Under the pieces are notes generated by a model. The model saw only the letters and a list, made by a program, of their open reading frames with translations, ran no database searches and had not been told where the DNA came from. This document shows, one piece after another, positions 22,600 through 33,010 of a stretch of DNA of 43,734 nt (within the stretch, counting starts at the first letter, position 1; the number at the start of each line of letters is the position of its first letter). Origin of the DNA: Hemicentrotus pulcherrimus (taxonomy: Eukaryota > Echinodermata > Echinoidea > Camarodonta > Strongylocentrotidae). The translations under genes were made by a program, and so were the position numbers. The DNA lies in assembly GCA_003118195.1 (NCBI GenBank), contig BEXV01000103.1, positions 45,839 to 89,572 of the forward strand, read 5' to 3'.

Positions 22600-23639
22600 G
22601 GGGAAGACTAACTGATAAAAAATAACAACTTCCCCCTTCAAAATATGTTTCGGGCCCGCATTAATCTTCTCTCAAATATGTTAATTTTGAGATCCAGCTT
22701 TTCTGCCTTCAGCAGTCCTCCGTAGAGCGTCAAGATTCGTGACGTCACATGCGAGACACAGCTACCCACAAACTTGCGTTTTACGCTTTTCCATGATATC
22801 TGTATGATTTTTTAATCAAATTATTCCTGTTTTTTCAAGAGAAAATATTTCAAACCAGAAATACCATTTGTCCATAATTATCGATTGTCGTGAGTTTTTT
22901 TTTCGGGTGACTACTTAAAGATACCTGTACATATTTTAACACGATCACTAAAACTTTCGAGAATCTGAAATGTGCAAACATTGAAAGTGACGAACTACGT
23001 ACTCCGAAAATGCTTTTTCTAGGGTGTAAACAAACATTCCTCTGGCATGTCTAGACAGAGGAGGGTCGTGTGAACTCATTAGCATAGCCATACGCATGAT
23101 ACGTAGGAAGGGAATTCTACCACGGTATCTTTATTTCTCAAGTTAAGATGAATTAAGAGGATGAACCACAGGAGCAATAACATTCATTCGTTTGGGGAAA
23201 ATATATAATTTCTTGGTACGAATTCTTTCTGTACACGTACCGATTCGTTGTAGGCAAATGCAATTCATTATGTGGAGTCCCGCGGTAACGTAGTCATTTG
23301 GTTTCAATTTACTCTTGTTTTTCGTATTGTTGCAACAAGTTATGTATAAGGTGTCTTCGTTATTCGTGTAACTATTGCCATCGCCGATAATGTAAAGTCT
23401 TGTCTTTTGTTATTGGTAATGCTGATATCTGGAAATATATTAAACTATGATCAACTGCTTTATATAATGAATTTATTTATTTGCAAATCCAGTAAACGAA
23501 TAAAGATTCAATACACCCGTAATCCGCCAGAAAAGCGCTCCTCTCTCAATATCTTTAGAGAAAAAAAATTTCCCATTGCATTTGCCGTAGGAGGTACGAG
23601 GGAAGAATTAGTCTACGAAGAAATTTCCAATCGGCTATC
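22600..23639. other. Non-coding stretch
   Basis: A GTGACGTCAC palindrome-like site lies near 22738. No exon could be supported. Confidence 0.4.
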
Positions 23640-23966
23640 TTGATTTATTTTGACTATCGCCGAATACACACAATAATGCAATCTAAATATATAAAATCCG
23701 GCTCGAGCATTACTAGAAAAATCAAATCAGTTTTCAAATTAACTGGCAATATCGATGACCTTAGGAAGGTATACTTGGTAAACGCATTGATAAAAGAAAA
23801 ATTGTCTCTCACGGTCGATACAATATTTCTTTTAAACCATTATAATCATAATATATATCATGTGTATCTACTTATGGATTGCGAGCTTTCCATGGTCATC
23901 TTATTCAATAAAGTAACAAATGGAAACCATTTCCTCTTACCCGGCGTATGCTTGAAAAACAAATAA
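23640..23966 (+). CDS. Unrecognised ORF, upstream member of a tandem duplicate
   Basis: The frame is open to TAA at 23964-23966 and encodes about 108 residues from a TTG. The first in-frame ATG is 12 codons in (MQSKYIKSGSS). The last 65 residues, from VYLVNALIKEKLS to the end FLLPGVCLKNK, are repeated in the downstream ORF in the same frame. It is basic and hydrophobic with no recognisable domain. It may be a degraded mobile-element gene or an exon remnant. Confidence 0.25.
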   Translation: MIYFDYRRIHTIMQSKYIKSGSSITRKIKSVFKLTGNIDDLRKVYLVNALIKEKLSLTVDTIFLLNHYNHNIYHVYLLMDCELSMVILFNKVTNGNHFLLPGVCLKNK

Positions 23967-24312
23967 ATCATGGTTAATACCTAAATACATCAGAAAAATG
24001 TCTCGTTTGCCAATTTTAAAGGAACACAAAATGGAAAACATCCCTTTATTTCGTACGCATTGTTAAAAGGCACTTTATCTCGCATGGTTGTTACAAAATT
24101 TATTTTAAATTATCATAATCATATATATTATGGTTATCTAGTTAGGAATAGCAATTTTTGCATGGTCATCTTATTCAATGAAGTCACAAAGGGAAACCAT
24201 TTATTCTTACCCGGCGTAGGCTTGAAAAACAAATAAACATGGTTTACCTAAATACATCAGAAAAATGTCTCGTTTGCCAATTTTGAAGAACACAAAATGG
24301 AAAACATCCACA
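23780..24312. repeat. Two-copy tandem duplication, about 270-base unit
   Basis: CATGGTCATCTTATTCAAT occurs at about 23891 and 24162, and ATACATCAGAAAAATGTCTC at about 23985 and 24253, both about 270 bases apart. Unit 1 is about 23780-24045; unit 2 about 24046-24312. Confidence 0.9.
23985..24236 (+). CDS. Unrecognised ORF, downstream duplicate
   Basis: An open frame of 83 codons runs from just after TAA 23982-23984 to TAA 24234-24236; the first ATG is at 24084, giving 50 residues. Its C-terminal half, MVILFNEVTKGNHLFLPGVG then LKNK, parallels the upstream copy MVILFNKVTNGNHFLLPGVC then LKNK. Both end at the same stop. Differences include substitutions and a codon-sized indel rather than frame breaks. 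Confidence 0.25.
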   Translation: MHQKNVSFANFKGTQNGKHPFISYALLKGTLSRMVVTKFILNYHNHIYYGYLVRNSNFCMVILFNEVTKGNHLFLPGVGLKNK

Positions 24313-24314
24313 AA

Positions 24315-24655
24315 CTTGCTTGCACCTCAAAAGAGCTCATTGACCACTGGAACTATGTGGCAACTGTATCAAGTGTATGGCATTGAGAGAATGCCGTAGT
24401 CAATTGGTTAAACCGTTGAATAAATTCACTTATCTTCACATTGGTTACGTAAAAAATCATACTAATTACACTGTAATTTTCTCTCTCGTATGGAACTTTA
24501 TTTTCCACAGTCCACATGTGTAACTCATGCATGTAAACAAAACGAGTTCCATCCAATTAAATCCTGCGTATATGTAAACATAACAGGTTGATGTCGATTA
24601 ATTGGCATTTATTTGCTAATGAGTGCGTTACCTGGTGAGAACTGACCATTCCCAA
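24315..24655. other. Non-coding stretch
   Basis: Nothing supported. Confidence 0.35.
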
Positions 24656-24659
24656 TATT

Positions 24660-24770
24660 TGATTGATTGATTCATTTTATTTCCAATTCTCGTAAAAAAA
24701 ATAGATTCAACAATATATTGTACATATCATAAAATGTAAAAACAATATAAAGAATATAGAGGAGCCAGAC
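24660..24770 (-). mobile_element. Probable LINE 3' end fragment, minus strand
   Basis: TTGATTGATTCATTTTATTT, then CCAATTCTCG and ACAATATATTGTACATATC, resembles the minus-strand tail at 15885: simple ATT-type repeat, a C-containing hinge, then TTGTACAT. Retroelement origin is inferred from form only. Confidence 0.4.
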
Positions 24771-24940
24771 GAGGTCAATGGTCTTTCGAAGGCTGGGCTC
24801 CAGTGTACCTAGTAAAGAGTAATAGTCATGGATAATTGTGTGAGCATTCTTCTTTTTGTTTGGCGCCCATGTGAAAGACAATGACACTGCGAATGGCTAA
24901 TGAAAGAGGGTGCTGTGTACGTGCTCCCATTATGTCACAT

Positions 24941-24972
24941 CATGAATGGAATTGAATGGAATTGAATGGAAT
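24941..24972. repeat. Three-copy 10-base tandem repeat GAATGGAATT
   Basis: GAATGGAATT is repeated three times in a row. Confidence 0.95.
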
Positions 24973-24974
24973 TA

Positions 24975-26215
24975 GTGGAAAACCTTGCTGTCAGTTTCGA
25001 CACCATTATTGTTTGTGTATCTCTGTCATTTTATTTTAATACCACACAGTACAGTTCCATTTAACACATTATCATCAAAATAAGGAATATCTTGTTGGCA
25101 ACTTATTTCAGAATTTCATTGCATTACGATGACTCGACATTTTTTCCCCTTCATTTTGTATTGGTGTGAGCGTCATGTCACCGTTCATACTAACATATTA
25201 CAATACATTACAATTCTGTTATAATAGCACCACCCTCTGCCAAATACACGTACTAGGTAGATGGAAATCTGCACCCTCATTGCACCCTCATTTCTTAGTG
25301 TATATACTGCATAGAAGCTATTCTACACGAGTATAAGGATCGTGTAAAGACTATATAGGCACTACAGAATGTCTCGAAATCATAAGGCTTTCAAACCCTG
25401 AATATAAACCGAGCTCTACATATTAATGAAACAAATAAAAAAACAAAACAGAAATTGCCACATACTGTATGCTGCCGGCATTTGTGACTACAACAATTGA
25501 AATAAGGCAACATCTGACCGAGTTCTACTTCAATTCATTATTAGAGGATTTTCAATCGCAACCCCCGCCCCCCGCCGTGTCGCATTATTACCATGGTGGG
25601 AATATTCCCATCAATCACATGGAAATTAAGGATGAGACAGCATAAGAATTGATTTTCTTTTAATAATGTAGTTTTGTTTACCTTTTCGTCAATTACAATT
25701 TGCGTAATGTGTACATCATGTTGAGATCACGCCTTGTTGACACTGTGCGTTACGTATCGTCACAGCGCGTGATGACGAATACCATGGTGCGTTTAACAAT
25801 ATCATAACTCCTAATGTTTGGGCCTTAGAAGGTATTATATACATCACTTACGAAATCCAGCCATCTAATTGGTCGAAATTGCAGTCGCAATTTTAGCCAC
25901 TCCCGTGAGGAAACGAAAAATACCAAAAACCGATTAATAGTCAGTCCATGAGTAAAATCCCTCAGAATTCCAGTTACCGGGAAAATAATAAAATCTTGCT
26001 ACGATACCCATTGGTTTACGTGTTAAAGTGTTCTTTGAGCGAGCGCAGACACCATATAGTGTTTGTTTTTTTTTGTCTGCAATTCTCAACTGGTCAAAAA
26101 TTTCAATCATTTTTCGTCGGTGACAGCTTCTCAGACTTTCCGTGATGTTTAAACCAATCTGTACTCGATAAAAGGATAAGGTAGGAATTCTTGGTAGATT
26201 TTTGTTTGAATTCGG
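24975..26215. other. Non-coding stretch
   Basis: It has a C-rich patch near 25560. No exon or element could be supported. Confidence 0.4.
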
Positions 26216-26218
26216 CAT

Positions 26219-26381
26219 ATAGAAGGGATATTGACTGCTTTAATACTCGATGACTGGCTGTTTCTATACTGGCTCTCGGGGAAATTTCCATCCGCTGCTA
26301 TCACCCCGAGGTGCGGCTGGGTGGGCGGCGCCCCGAGCGTATAAAAACAGCCAGTCATCTCGTAGCAGTCGATATCTCTAT
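26219..26381. mobile_element. Hairpin-forming MITE with GC-rich centre
   Basis: The arms (about 26219-26270 and 26338-26381) pair over about 45 bases, sharing GATGACTGGCTGTTT with AACAGCCAGTCATC and ATATTGACTGC with GCAGTCGATAT. The ends lie next to TA dinucleotides, compatible with a Tc1/mariner-type TA duplication. The central loop is GC-rich (GGGTGGGCGGCGCCCC), unusual for the window. Confidence 0.75.
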
Positions 26382-26389
26382 ACCATAAA

Positions 26390-27430
26390 GTTCTTGCATG
26401 AACATCGACAATTACGTAACTAGATACATAAATAAACGAATGAATACATACATTTAAACCCAACAAAATTAACAGCTATTCATAAAAGAAAAAATTAAAA
26501 TAGTGATAAATTCAATAATTTAAAAAATGAAAACTTGAAAACGTCTGTCTCGAAACTGACTTTTCGTAAAATGTCTTTGATCGAATCTTGAATCTACAGT
26601 AGAATCGTCAACGGCCAAGGGAAACGAGGTGTAACACTTTTGATCCATAACGAATCAGTAGTACACTCTTACCACTTGATGTTAACCTCAAATGTGATAT
26701 TCTAGCGAGGTTCTCCCAAGACAGCGCTTGGTCAGACTGAGTTATTGAAAATGACTGATTTGCATATAAAGAAATGCACCACATTTTGAAAATATTTGAT
26801 TGCTTTTCCCAGGTGCTTTGTCCTATCACTTTCCCAGCTGACAGCCAAAGTGCACTGGAATCGTGTTTGAACATTTGTTTCTCTCTACAATCGATCATAA
26901 TATCAACATTTCGTTTCAATTGCCCATTTTGAGAAAGAAGAAGAAAAAAGATTCGCGACAAATTGAGATGTCATTTCAGGAGATGATGTCACATTAAAGT
27001 GGGCGAAATGCCATCTCCCAATGACGAAAGTAATATAAAGACGCCATAAATCATAAGGGTATTGATATATAATATCTAATGGGTGTCAAGGGATGGATAG
27101 AAGATGTAACCGTTGTCCCGGTAACGTATTCTACTCACAAAGCGGAGCCATGTAATGTGCGGATGCCAGCTGGTAATGTTACCATTTAGCATAATGGTAT
27201 GTCGTCAGCGATACATACATATCATTCATTCATACAGATTTTGTAATGACATTTTCCGAGTGTATCCTCCTGCAGTCTGAGTGATTCAAATTAAGCATCA
27301 GTGCGTTACCCGTGTAGAGTAGCTATTTGATATGCGATAAACACGTTCGTTATTTATAGGTTGTTTTCCTTTCTTTGTGAGTAATTTTACTCACTTATTT
27401 GGAAAATATTCAAAAACAGTATGTAAAGAT
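26390..27430. other. Non-coding stretch
   Basis: A 117-codon minus-strand frame (26608-26961) lacks splice, start-context or domain support and was not accepted. Confidence 0.4.
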
Positions 27431-27434
27431 ATAA

Positions 27435-27995
27435 ACTCTAATCATCCCTAATTGAACCGTCTCCATTCCTCTTTTATAAATCATTCAATGGATACAGATG
27501 AAAAAACTTTGCCCTTCATGAAAAGAGACCCCAATGAATTGTGACCTGTGACATCATCCATTATAGAGCCGTCTCCTGTCCTCTTCTATGTATTATTCAA
27601 TGAATACAGAAATACGGTTTAATGGGTAAATTATTCACACTCTTTAACAACTTTTGTCATTTTTTAAGGGTGTGGACAAATTGACTAGTCTCGATTTATG
27701 CTCCTAAAAGGTAAAGACCAGTATTGGAAACGCCCCAATTTCGAAAAATGAAATGGAAGCTCTTATTACCGAACATGTGAAAGAATATGTTTTGACTAAT
27801 ATATGGTGATGTGACATATTCAAACTTACATCTATTTTTTTAAAGGCCCTAATTCAACCAGTCCACCTTTCGTTCTTAAGTTACGAGAAAAAAAAAACAA
27901 GGGGTATGAATGATTTAGTATATATTACCCTTTGTAAAAAAAGACTCCCATGAATCCTCGACCGTGAAATTTGATGCATGCAGTTCTCCATTAGC
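27435..27995. repeat. Degenerate tandem-like repeat
   Basis: CCGTCTCC(A/T)(T/G)TCCTCTT and ATTCAATG(G/A)ATACAGA recur about 115 bases apart (about 27459 and 27570). A block like AGACCCCAATGAATTGTGAC recurs in altered form near 27947. The repeat is strongly decayed. Confidence 0.55.
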
Positions 27996-27999
27996 ATCG

Positions 28000-28610
28000 G
28001 GATCAAATGTAAAAACTTAATTCATGTGACAGGATAATGCATAATACATGCATGGAGCGGGATCTTGCATTTCCTTTTTTTTTACGGGGTAGTCTTCTTA
28101 TCTTTTTAAAAGGAGGAGGAGAGGGTGTCGATGACGTAACAGGACCTGGATAGATCCGACCCTGGTATTCTTTTCTTTTCACAGGAAGGACAATTCTTCA
28201 TGTTATTTCATCCTTCTCAAACATTTGTTTCGGATCTTTAGGTGGCATTTCTGAAGTATAGCATGAGCATGGAACCCCAGTGTAAAAGGAAAATACATTT
28301 TCTTGTCTTCAGTTGCTTTAAAAATGCTGTCTGGTTGCTAAAAGTGGGGCCCCTAACCCCACCCCTTCCCTTCATAAAACAAAGGGAAAAAACGCAAAAT
28401 GATTTTTTAGTTCCCCCGTCACGTCACTCTTCTAGAACTGCAAAGTCGTTCAGTACTACAAAAACGCCAATGCAATGGCATAGCCTTCTGGCAGTGATCA
28501 ATAATACATAGCCGTGGGGGTGCACCAGTTTTAAATGTTTTAAATGGTGGGAAAAGGTAATTGACAAGACCAGAGAGGGTGTCCTGTCATCTTTCTTTTC
28601 CTTTAAAATT
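28000..28610. other. Non-coding stretch with one good splice acceptor
   Basis: TCTTTTCTTTTCACAG ends at about 28183 and is a near-ideal acceptor, but all three following frames close within 25 codons. A terminal untranslated exon cannot be excluded. Confidence 0.3.
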
Positions 28611-28617
28611 ACGCTCT

Positions 28618-28750
28618 TTCTATTTCTCTATCTCTCTCCCTCTCTCTGTTTATATCTATCTATTTCTCTCTCCCCTCTCTCACTCTGTCTCTGTCTCTCT
28701 CTTTCTCTATCTCTCTCTCTCTCTTTCTCCCTTTATTTCTCTTATTATTT
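28618..28750. repeat. (CT)n-rich tract
   Basis: Imperfect CT repeats with CCC and TAT interruptions. The serine/leucine-rich frames over it are artefacts. Confidence 0.9.
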
Positions 28751-28759
28751 CACTTTGTT

Positions 28760-29760
28760 TTCATATGGGGAGGGAGGGAGACATGCTGACGTATCCCTAT
28801 AGCTAAGCTTCCACTTTCCTGAGACCTGGGAAATCTTAAAACGCGAAATAGAAAAGACAAAACGGAAGCAAGCAGGACCAGAAATATGAAGTGGAAACGC
28901 AGCCCTGGGGCATATTACGATTTTGATGGATAGAAGCACTTAGATTTGTACTACAAATCCAAAAGAAGTCTGCACTAAGTCTTCTTTATTCATATTTCAA
29001 ATTTTCCAAGGACATAAAGCATTTGTAAATTCCCAGTTGGGGACTCGAACACCGGTTTGCGTGTTGCCTAATAAACGACATGAAGGCACTCATATCTTTA
29101 TCATTTTGATTGGATTTCAGGAAAAGGCCTCTAGCTCATATTACTTTCATGCTTATCAGCGTGACCTTAATCGTGATTTCTACGTTCCGTCCTGTATCAA
29201 ATTGTTTAAAACTTTTTTTAAAAAATGGGCTTATATAATAGCGACGTCATGAAGTTAACCGAGACGTAGGTTTCGTTTAGTGATGATAAGCTGCCCAAGG
29301 TCAAAAGATTGCGCTTATAGAGGAAATCAATGAAATCTTAACTGTATAAGATACCATAACCTGAATGTACATATATCCGGAAAATGTATTATTAAACTTT
29401 GAAGAGATATTTGAATCATGAGACCTTGACATTATTGGCAGTACAAAATTATTCGTATTTGTGACGGAAATGAACGCTGACATTTATCAGTTCAAAAATT
29501 GACAGAGTAAAGCCTAGCGCGCACTCCACTATCTGACTACGATCTTGTTTTGGAAGAGTTTACAATAGATTTAATGAGAAGATTAATACATGTAACATCT
29601 TAATGACCGAAAAGATTGATATAATTTAAATTTCAAAAGATTTAAATCTTCCTTGGTGGAGTGAAAGCTAAATCACTTCAGAATCGCAGCGGCATCGGAC
29701 AAGAAATGCAATAGCCTATTGGAAGTAGAATTGGCTTTTATTGTGACGGGAGGGCTTAAA
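28760..29760. other. Non-coding stretch
   Basis: A weak B-box-like TGTTCGAGTCC (minus) near 29040 has no partner A box. No gene seen. Confidence 0.4.
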
Positions 29761-30145
29761 GAGAAGGTTGAGTTCTGGGAAGAGGTGAAAAAATAATTTG
29801 TGAGCGTTATCATTCCTATTATGCAAGTGTGGAAGAACATCAGACAAGACATGTTCCCCGAAAAGCATGGCTCTTAAAATGCCTCCATATTCTAAATATG
29901 TCATTAAATATCGTAAAACTCCGGTGTAGGATTTTTACGCCACGTGTTCGTGCAGTCCCATATACATCTTTCTGTGTACAGTGTTTGTAACTTTACCAAG
30001 ACTTGGCCAAATTTCTTATCATTTTGATGATTCCAGAACCTTGCACTACACACAAATTCGTATATGCTAGATGATCAACCTTTTCTGGTCGATTCGAAAC
30101 CGTTTCCTTCACAATGCAATCGCATGACCAGAACTCAACTTCTTC
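29761..30145 (+). mobile_element. GTTGAGTTCTGG-ended MITE-like repeat, copy 2
   Basis: Starts GAGAAGGTTGAGTTCTGG and ends CGCATGACCAGAACTCAACT, then TCTTC; the terminal inverted pair is clearer than in copy 1. It is collinear with 12773-13165, including TATTATGCAAGTGTGGAAGA and CACAATGCAATCGCATGACC. Confidence 0.85.
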
Positions 30146-30182
30146 TTTCAGTGCACTAAAATCCGGCTTGTCAGCATTCCTT

Positions 30183-30311
30183 CTATAATTTGTTACAACT
30201 TAAATCAGAATGATGATGTTTCTTTAGAATCCCCAAATTAATATGATTACAATTTCTTCCAAAATCATATCCAGGAAGATAATTAAGTGTGCGCTTGGAA
30301 AGGATTTCAAC
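30183..30311 (-). CDS. Candidate terminal exon with possible amidated-peptide cassette
   Basis: On the minus strand an excellent acceptor (AAATTTTTTTTTACAG) precedes an open 42-codon frame ending in TAG at 30183-30185. The translation includes SKRTLNYLPGYDFGRN: a dibasic KR, a short peptide ending in F, then G-R. In neuropeptide precursors G followed by a basic residue gives C-terminal amidation, and the DFGR ending recalls cholecystokinin/cionin-type peptides. The second basic residue after G-R is missing and there is only one cassette. A possible upstream coding exon lies at 30780-31112 on the same strand, but no consensus donor links them cleanly. Confidence 0.25.
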   Translation of the reverse strand, partial: VEILSKRTLNYLPGYDFGRNCNHINLGILKKHHHSDLSCNKL

Positions 30312-30779
30312 CTGTAAAAAAAAATTTACATAGCTTTTTGGAATTTTGCTTTGAAAAGTATACGATGAGAGTCCGAATATAAACTGATTTGCCATAACGA
30401 TCGCCCTCTCAGTCCAGCAGAAACGCACAACATGAATACCAACCACGTCTTTTCCACCACCATCTACTCCTCCCAAACCCTTACCCACACTCACGCACAC
30501 GCACATAAGCGAACATGTTTGCACATATCACACTGTCATCCGTGTCATTTATCTTGGTCATTAATGATCACGATGTATTCTTTTCTTCTATTTTAAAACC
30601 TAACGAAAAGTAAAATGAAGAGAAGTATTTGACGTACACATCTATTGAAATTAGGCATTTTAACGACGTTTCATTTTATATATAGGCATGAACGAAAGAT
30701 ATACAACGATATGATCTTCCCATTACCATTTAATTACATTTTATGGCTATTTCGGTTCACACACCCCAAAGCTTGGTCG

Positions 30780-31112
30780 CTATTTGACGTTTCCTATCGA
30801 GCAAAGGAGTATCGCTCTAATCCTGCAATCTATTGAGATATTTATTGGGGGCACTAACCCCAATAATCGGATTGCTTTCAAAACGGGTGTTTTTGACAAT
30901 GTAATCAAGCCCAAGTACCCAGGAATTGATTGACTATTTTGGACTCTAATAAGCCCGTGTTTGCCGAAAGGCTGTTCATGGAGGCCGCGTTCTGTAGCTT
31001 CGATGGCTAAATTGATGTGTCCGTTAGCGGAAAAAGCAATCCCTACCAGCAGAAGATGTATTGCTATATAGGTTAATGCGACGATGATGCGATCAATCTT
31101 GCCCGAGTTCAT
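30780..31112 (-). CDS. Candidate secreted or membrane protein ORF, 110 residues
   Basis: ATG at 31110-31112 to TAG at 30780-30782. The N terminus has a signal-peptide pattern: a short basic region (MNSGKIDR), a hydrophobic core (IIVALTYIAIHLLLVGIAF) and small residues (SANG) before a polar segment (HINLAIEATERGLHEQPFGK). The DNA is more GC-rich than its flanks, and the composition is more protein-like than other ORFs in the window. The ATG context is weak and the C-terminal third is again hydrophobic. A donor such as CTG|GTAGGG lies just after the hydrophobic core, so the ORF may only be a first exon. Function unknown. Confidence 0.3.
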   Translation of the reverse strand: MNSGKIDRIIVALTYIAIHLLLVGIAFSANGHINLAIEATERGLHEQPFGKHGLIRVQNSQSIPGYLGLITLSKTPVLKAIRLLGLVPPINISIDCRIRAILLCSIGNVK

Positions 31113-31149
31113 GGATGACCGCAATTTACCTAGTTTTTAGCCACCTTTG

Positions 31150-31500
31150 CCTTTTCTTCTCCTTCTTCCTTTTCTTCTTCTTCTTCTTCTTCTTCTTCTT
31201 CTTCCCTTTCTCCTGCGCTTTACTTTTGTCTTCTTCTTTTTTACTTATTCCTCTTCTTCTCTTCCTCCTGAGTCTCATTTTTTCTTCTTTCTCTTCCTCC
31301 TTTTTCTTCCTCTTCTTCTACTTCTTCTTCTTCTTCTTCTTCATTTTCCTCTTCTTCTCCACCTACTTTTTGTTATTCTATTTTATTTTTCTTCTTTAGT
31401 TTCTTCTCCTCCCCCTCGTCACCTTCCATTTCTTCACTTTTTAATTATTCTTCGTCCTCATCTCCCATCTTTTTCCTTCACCTATTCTTTCTTTATTTCA
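31150..31500. repeat. (CTT)n-rich tract
   Basis: Long CTT arrays with CCT and TTT interruptions (purest at 31175-31205 and 31313-31345). Phenylalanine/leucine frames over it are artefacts. Confidence 0.95.
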
Positions 31501-31519
31501 AATGAAATAGCGATCGTTT

Positions 31520-32140
31520 GATATTGTATTTTACTGAAAGGCCAGCAGAGGCGTCCATGCACGAGTTTTCCCATGATCACGCTTTCGTCACTTCTCTCTC
31601 TCTCTTGCTTCTCAGCATATTAACCTTCCAAGTTCTAAATGTTTAACCCCATTACAATGAAAACGTCTCTCGGTGACCAAATCAAATACAAAACCTACAT
31701 ATCGACGACCCATCTGCACGAACATAAGACAACAGGTGCCTAATAATGGTTGCCCGGTTATATTAGGGATGCAGCACGCCCTCCAACCCACTGTGCAGAG
31801 AGTCAATCTTAATCGAAAGGTGCTGATACTAATTTGAATTAATTGCGTATAGGCTCATTATCTTCCTTGGTAAGAAAATAAAAAGTGCTGATACCAATTT
31901 TAATTTGATGGCGTATACTCCGATTTGTTTTCCCTGGTCGGATTGGCGCAGATTATAAATAGATCGAAATGATCCAATGAAACGACGACTTGTGTGTATA
32001 CGGGCGTAGTAAACATACCATTCTGTCCGCTAAATCATAGATAACGTTCAATTATAGTAACGTTGGCTGGAATACGTGGCGGCGGTGGCGCCCCCATTTC
32101 AACTTCCTGGCATGTGTTCACATTAACATTAAATTTGTCG
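31520..32140. other. Non-coding stretch
   Basis: A short duplicated phrase, AAAAGTGCTGATAC-like (31820 and 31885, each followed by AATTTGAATT-type sequence and GCGTATA), suggests a small local duplication of about 65 bases. Confidence 0.4.
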
Positions 32141-32149
32141 AGCAAAGAC

Positions 32150-32492
32150 ATTAAACAATGTCAAGCATGTTCACAAATTAAAGAAGAAAACATAATGTCG
32201 GCGTTTCTTTGGATTCTCTTATTATGTAACGTTTACAAACATGTTAATGTGCTTAGCCAAGAAAAAAGAAATATACAGCATGTTAACAAATGTAAGGAAA
32301 CAGAGAAGGAAAAAAAAAACTCCCGGAAATGTCAGCGTCCCTTTTGTTAATGTAATGATGTCGTTTGTTTACATACCTGGTAATGTGTTAAGCCGAGGAA
32401 AAGAAACATCCAGCATGTTAACAAATGTAAGGGAAAAGGGGAAGACAGCAAACTTGCGGAAATGTCGGCGTCGCTTTGCTTAATCTTAAAGA
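32150..32492. repeat. Tandem repeat (about 135-base unit) truncated by gap
   Basis: Three units are visible: about 32150-32243 (diverged or shortened), 32244-32381 and 32382-32492. Units 2 and 3 share CAGCATGTTAACAAATGTAA exactly 135 bases apart, and all share a form of AATGTCGGCGT. The third unit is cut by the N gap, so the array is probably longer than shown. 135 is divisible by 3, so a lysine-rich frame repeats through it. Confidence 0.85.
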
Positions 32493-32836
32493 NNNNNNNN
32501 NNNNNNNNNNNNNNNNNNNNNNNNNNNNNNNNNNNNNNNNNNNNNNNNNNNNNNNNNNNNNNNNNNNNNNNNNNNNNNNNNNNNNNNNNNNNNNNNNNNN
32601 NNNNNNNNNNNNNNNNNNNNNNNNNNNNNNNNNNNNNNNNNNNNNNNNNNNNNNNNNNNNNNNNNNNNNNNNNNNNNNNNNNNNNNNNNNNNNNNNNNNN
32701 NNNNNNNNNNNNNNNNNNNNNNNNNNNNNNNNNNNNNNNNNNNNNNNNNNNNNNNNNNNNNNNNNNNNNNNNNNNNNNNNNNNNNNNNNNNNNNNNNNNN
32801 NNNNNNNNNNNNNNNNNNNNNNNNNNNNNNNNNNNN
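32493..32836. other. Assembly gap (344 N)
   Basis: A run of N directly following a tandem repeat. The repeat is the likely cause. Confidence 1.
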
Positions 32837-33010
32837 ATATGCGTACTCCACATAAGATGATGTCATCAATTCAACTCCCGATTTTCAAAGTTTTAGATTT
32901 CGAGTTTTCAGAGAGCTGTTACTCGTCTGACAGGCACTTAAGTAGCATATAAATGGTATTAGTGTAATCTATGGCTTGTTAGCTTTCCTTTTATATATAA
33001 GTCATCTATT

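Noticed and set aside
26608..26961. 117-codon minus-strand frame
   Set aside because: No domain, splice or start-context support; composition typical of random sequence.
28165..28511. Exon after the strong acceptor near 28183
   Set aside because: All three frames close within 25 codons and no donor follows. Kept only as a possible untranslated exon.
29030..29070. B-box-like TGTTCGAGTCC on minus
   Set aside because: Isolated motif with no A box or SINE body nearby.
31115..31521. Phenylalanine/leucine-rich frames resembling membrane proteins
   Set aside because: They translate a CTT/TTC microsatellite.
32347..32952. Long frames through the second gap
   Set aside because: Same artefact of the N run.
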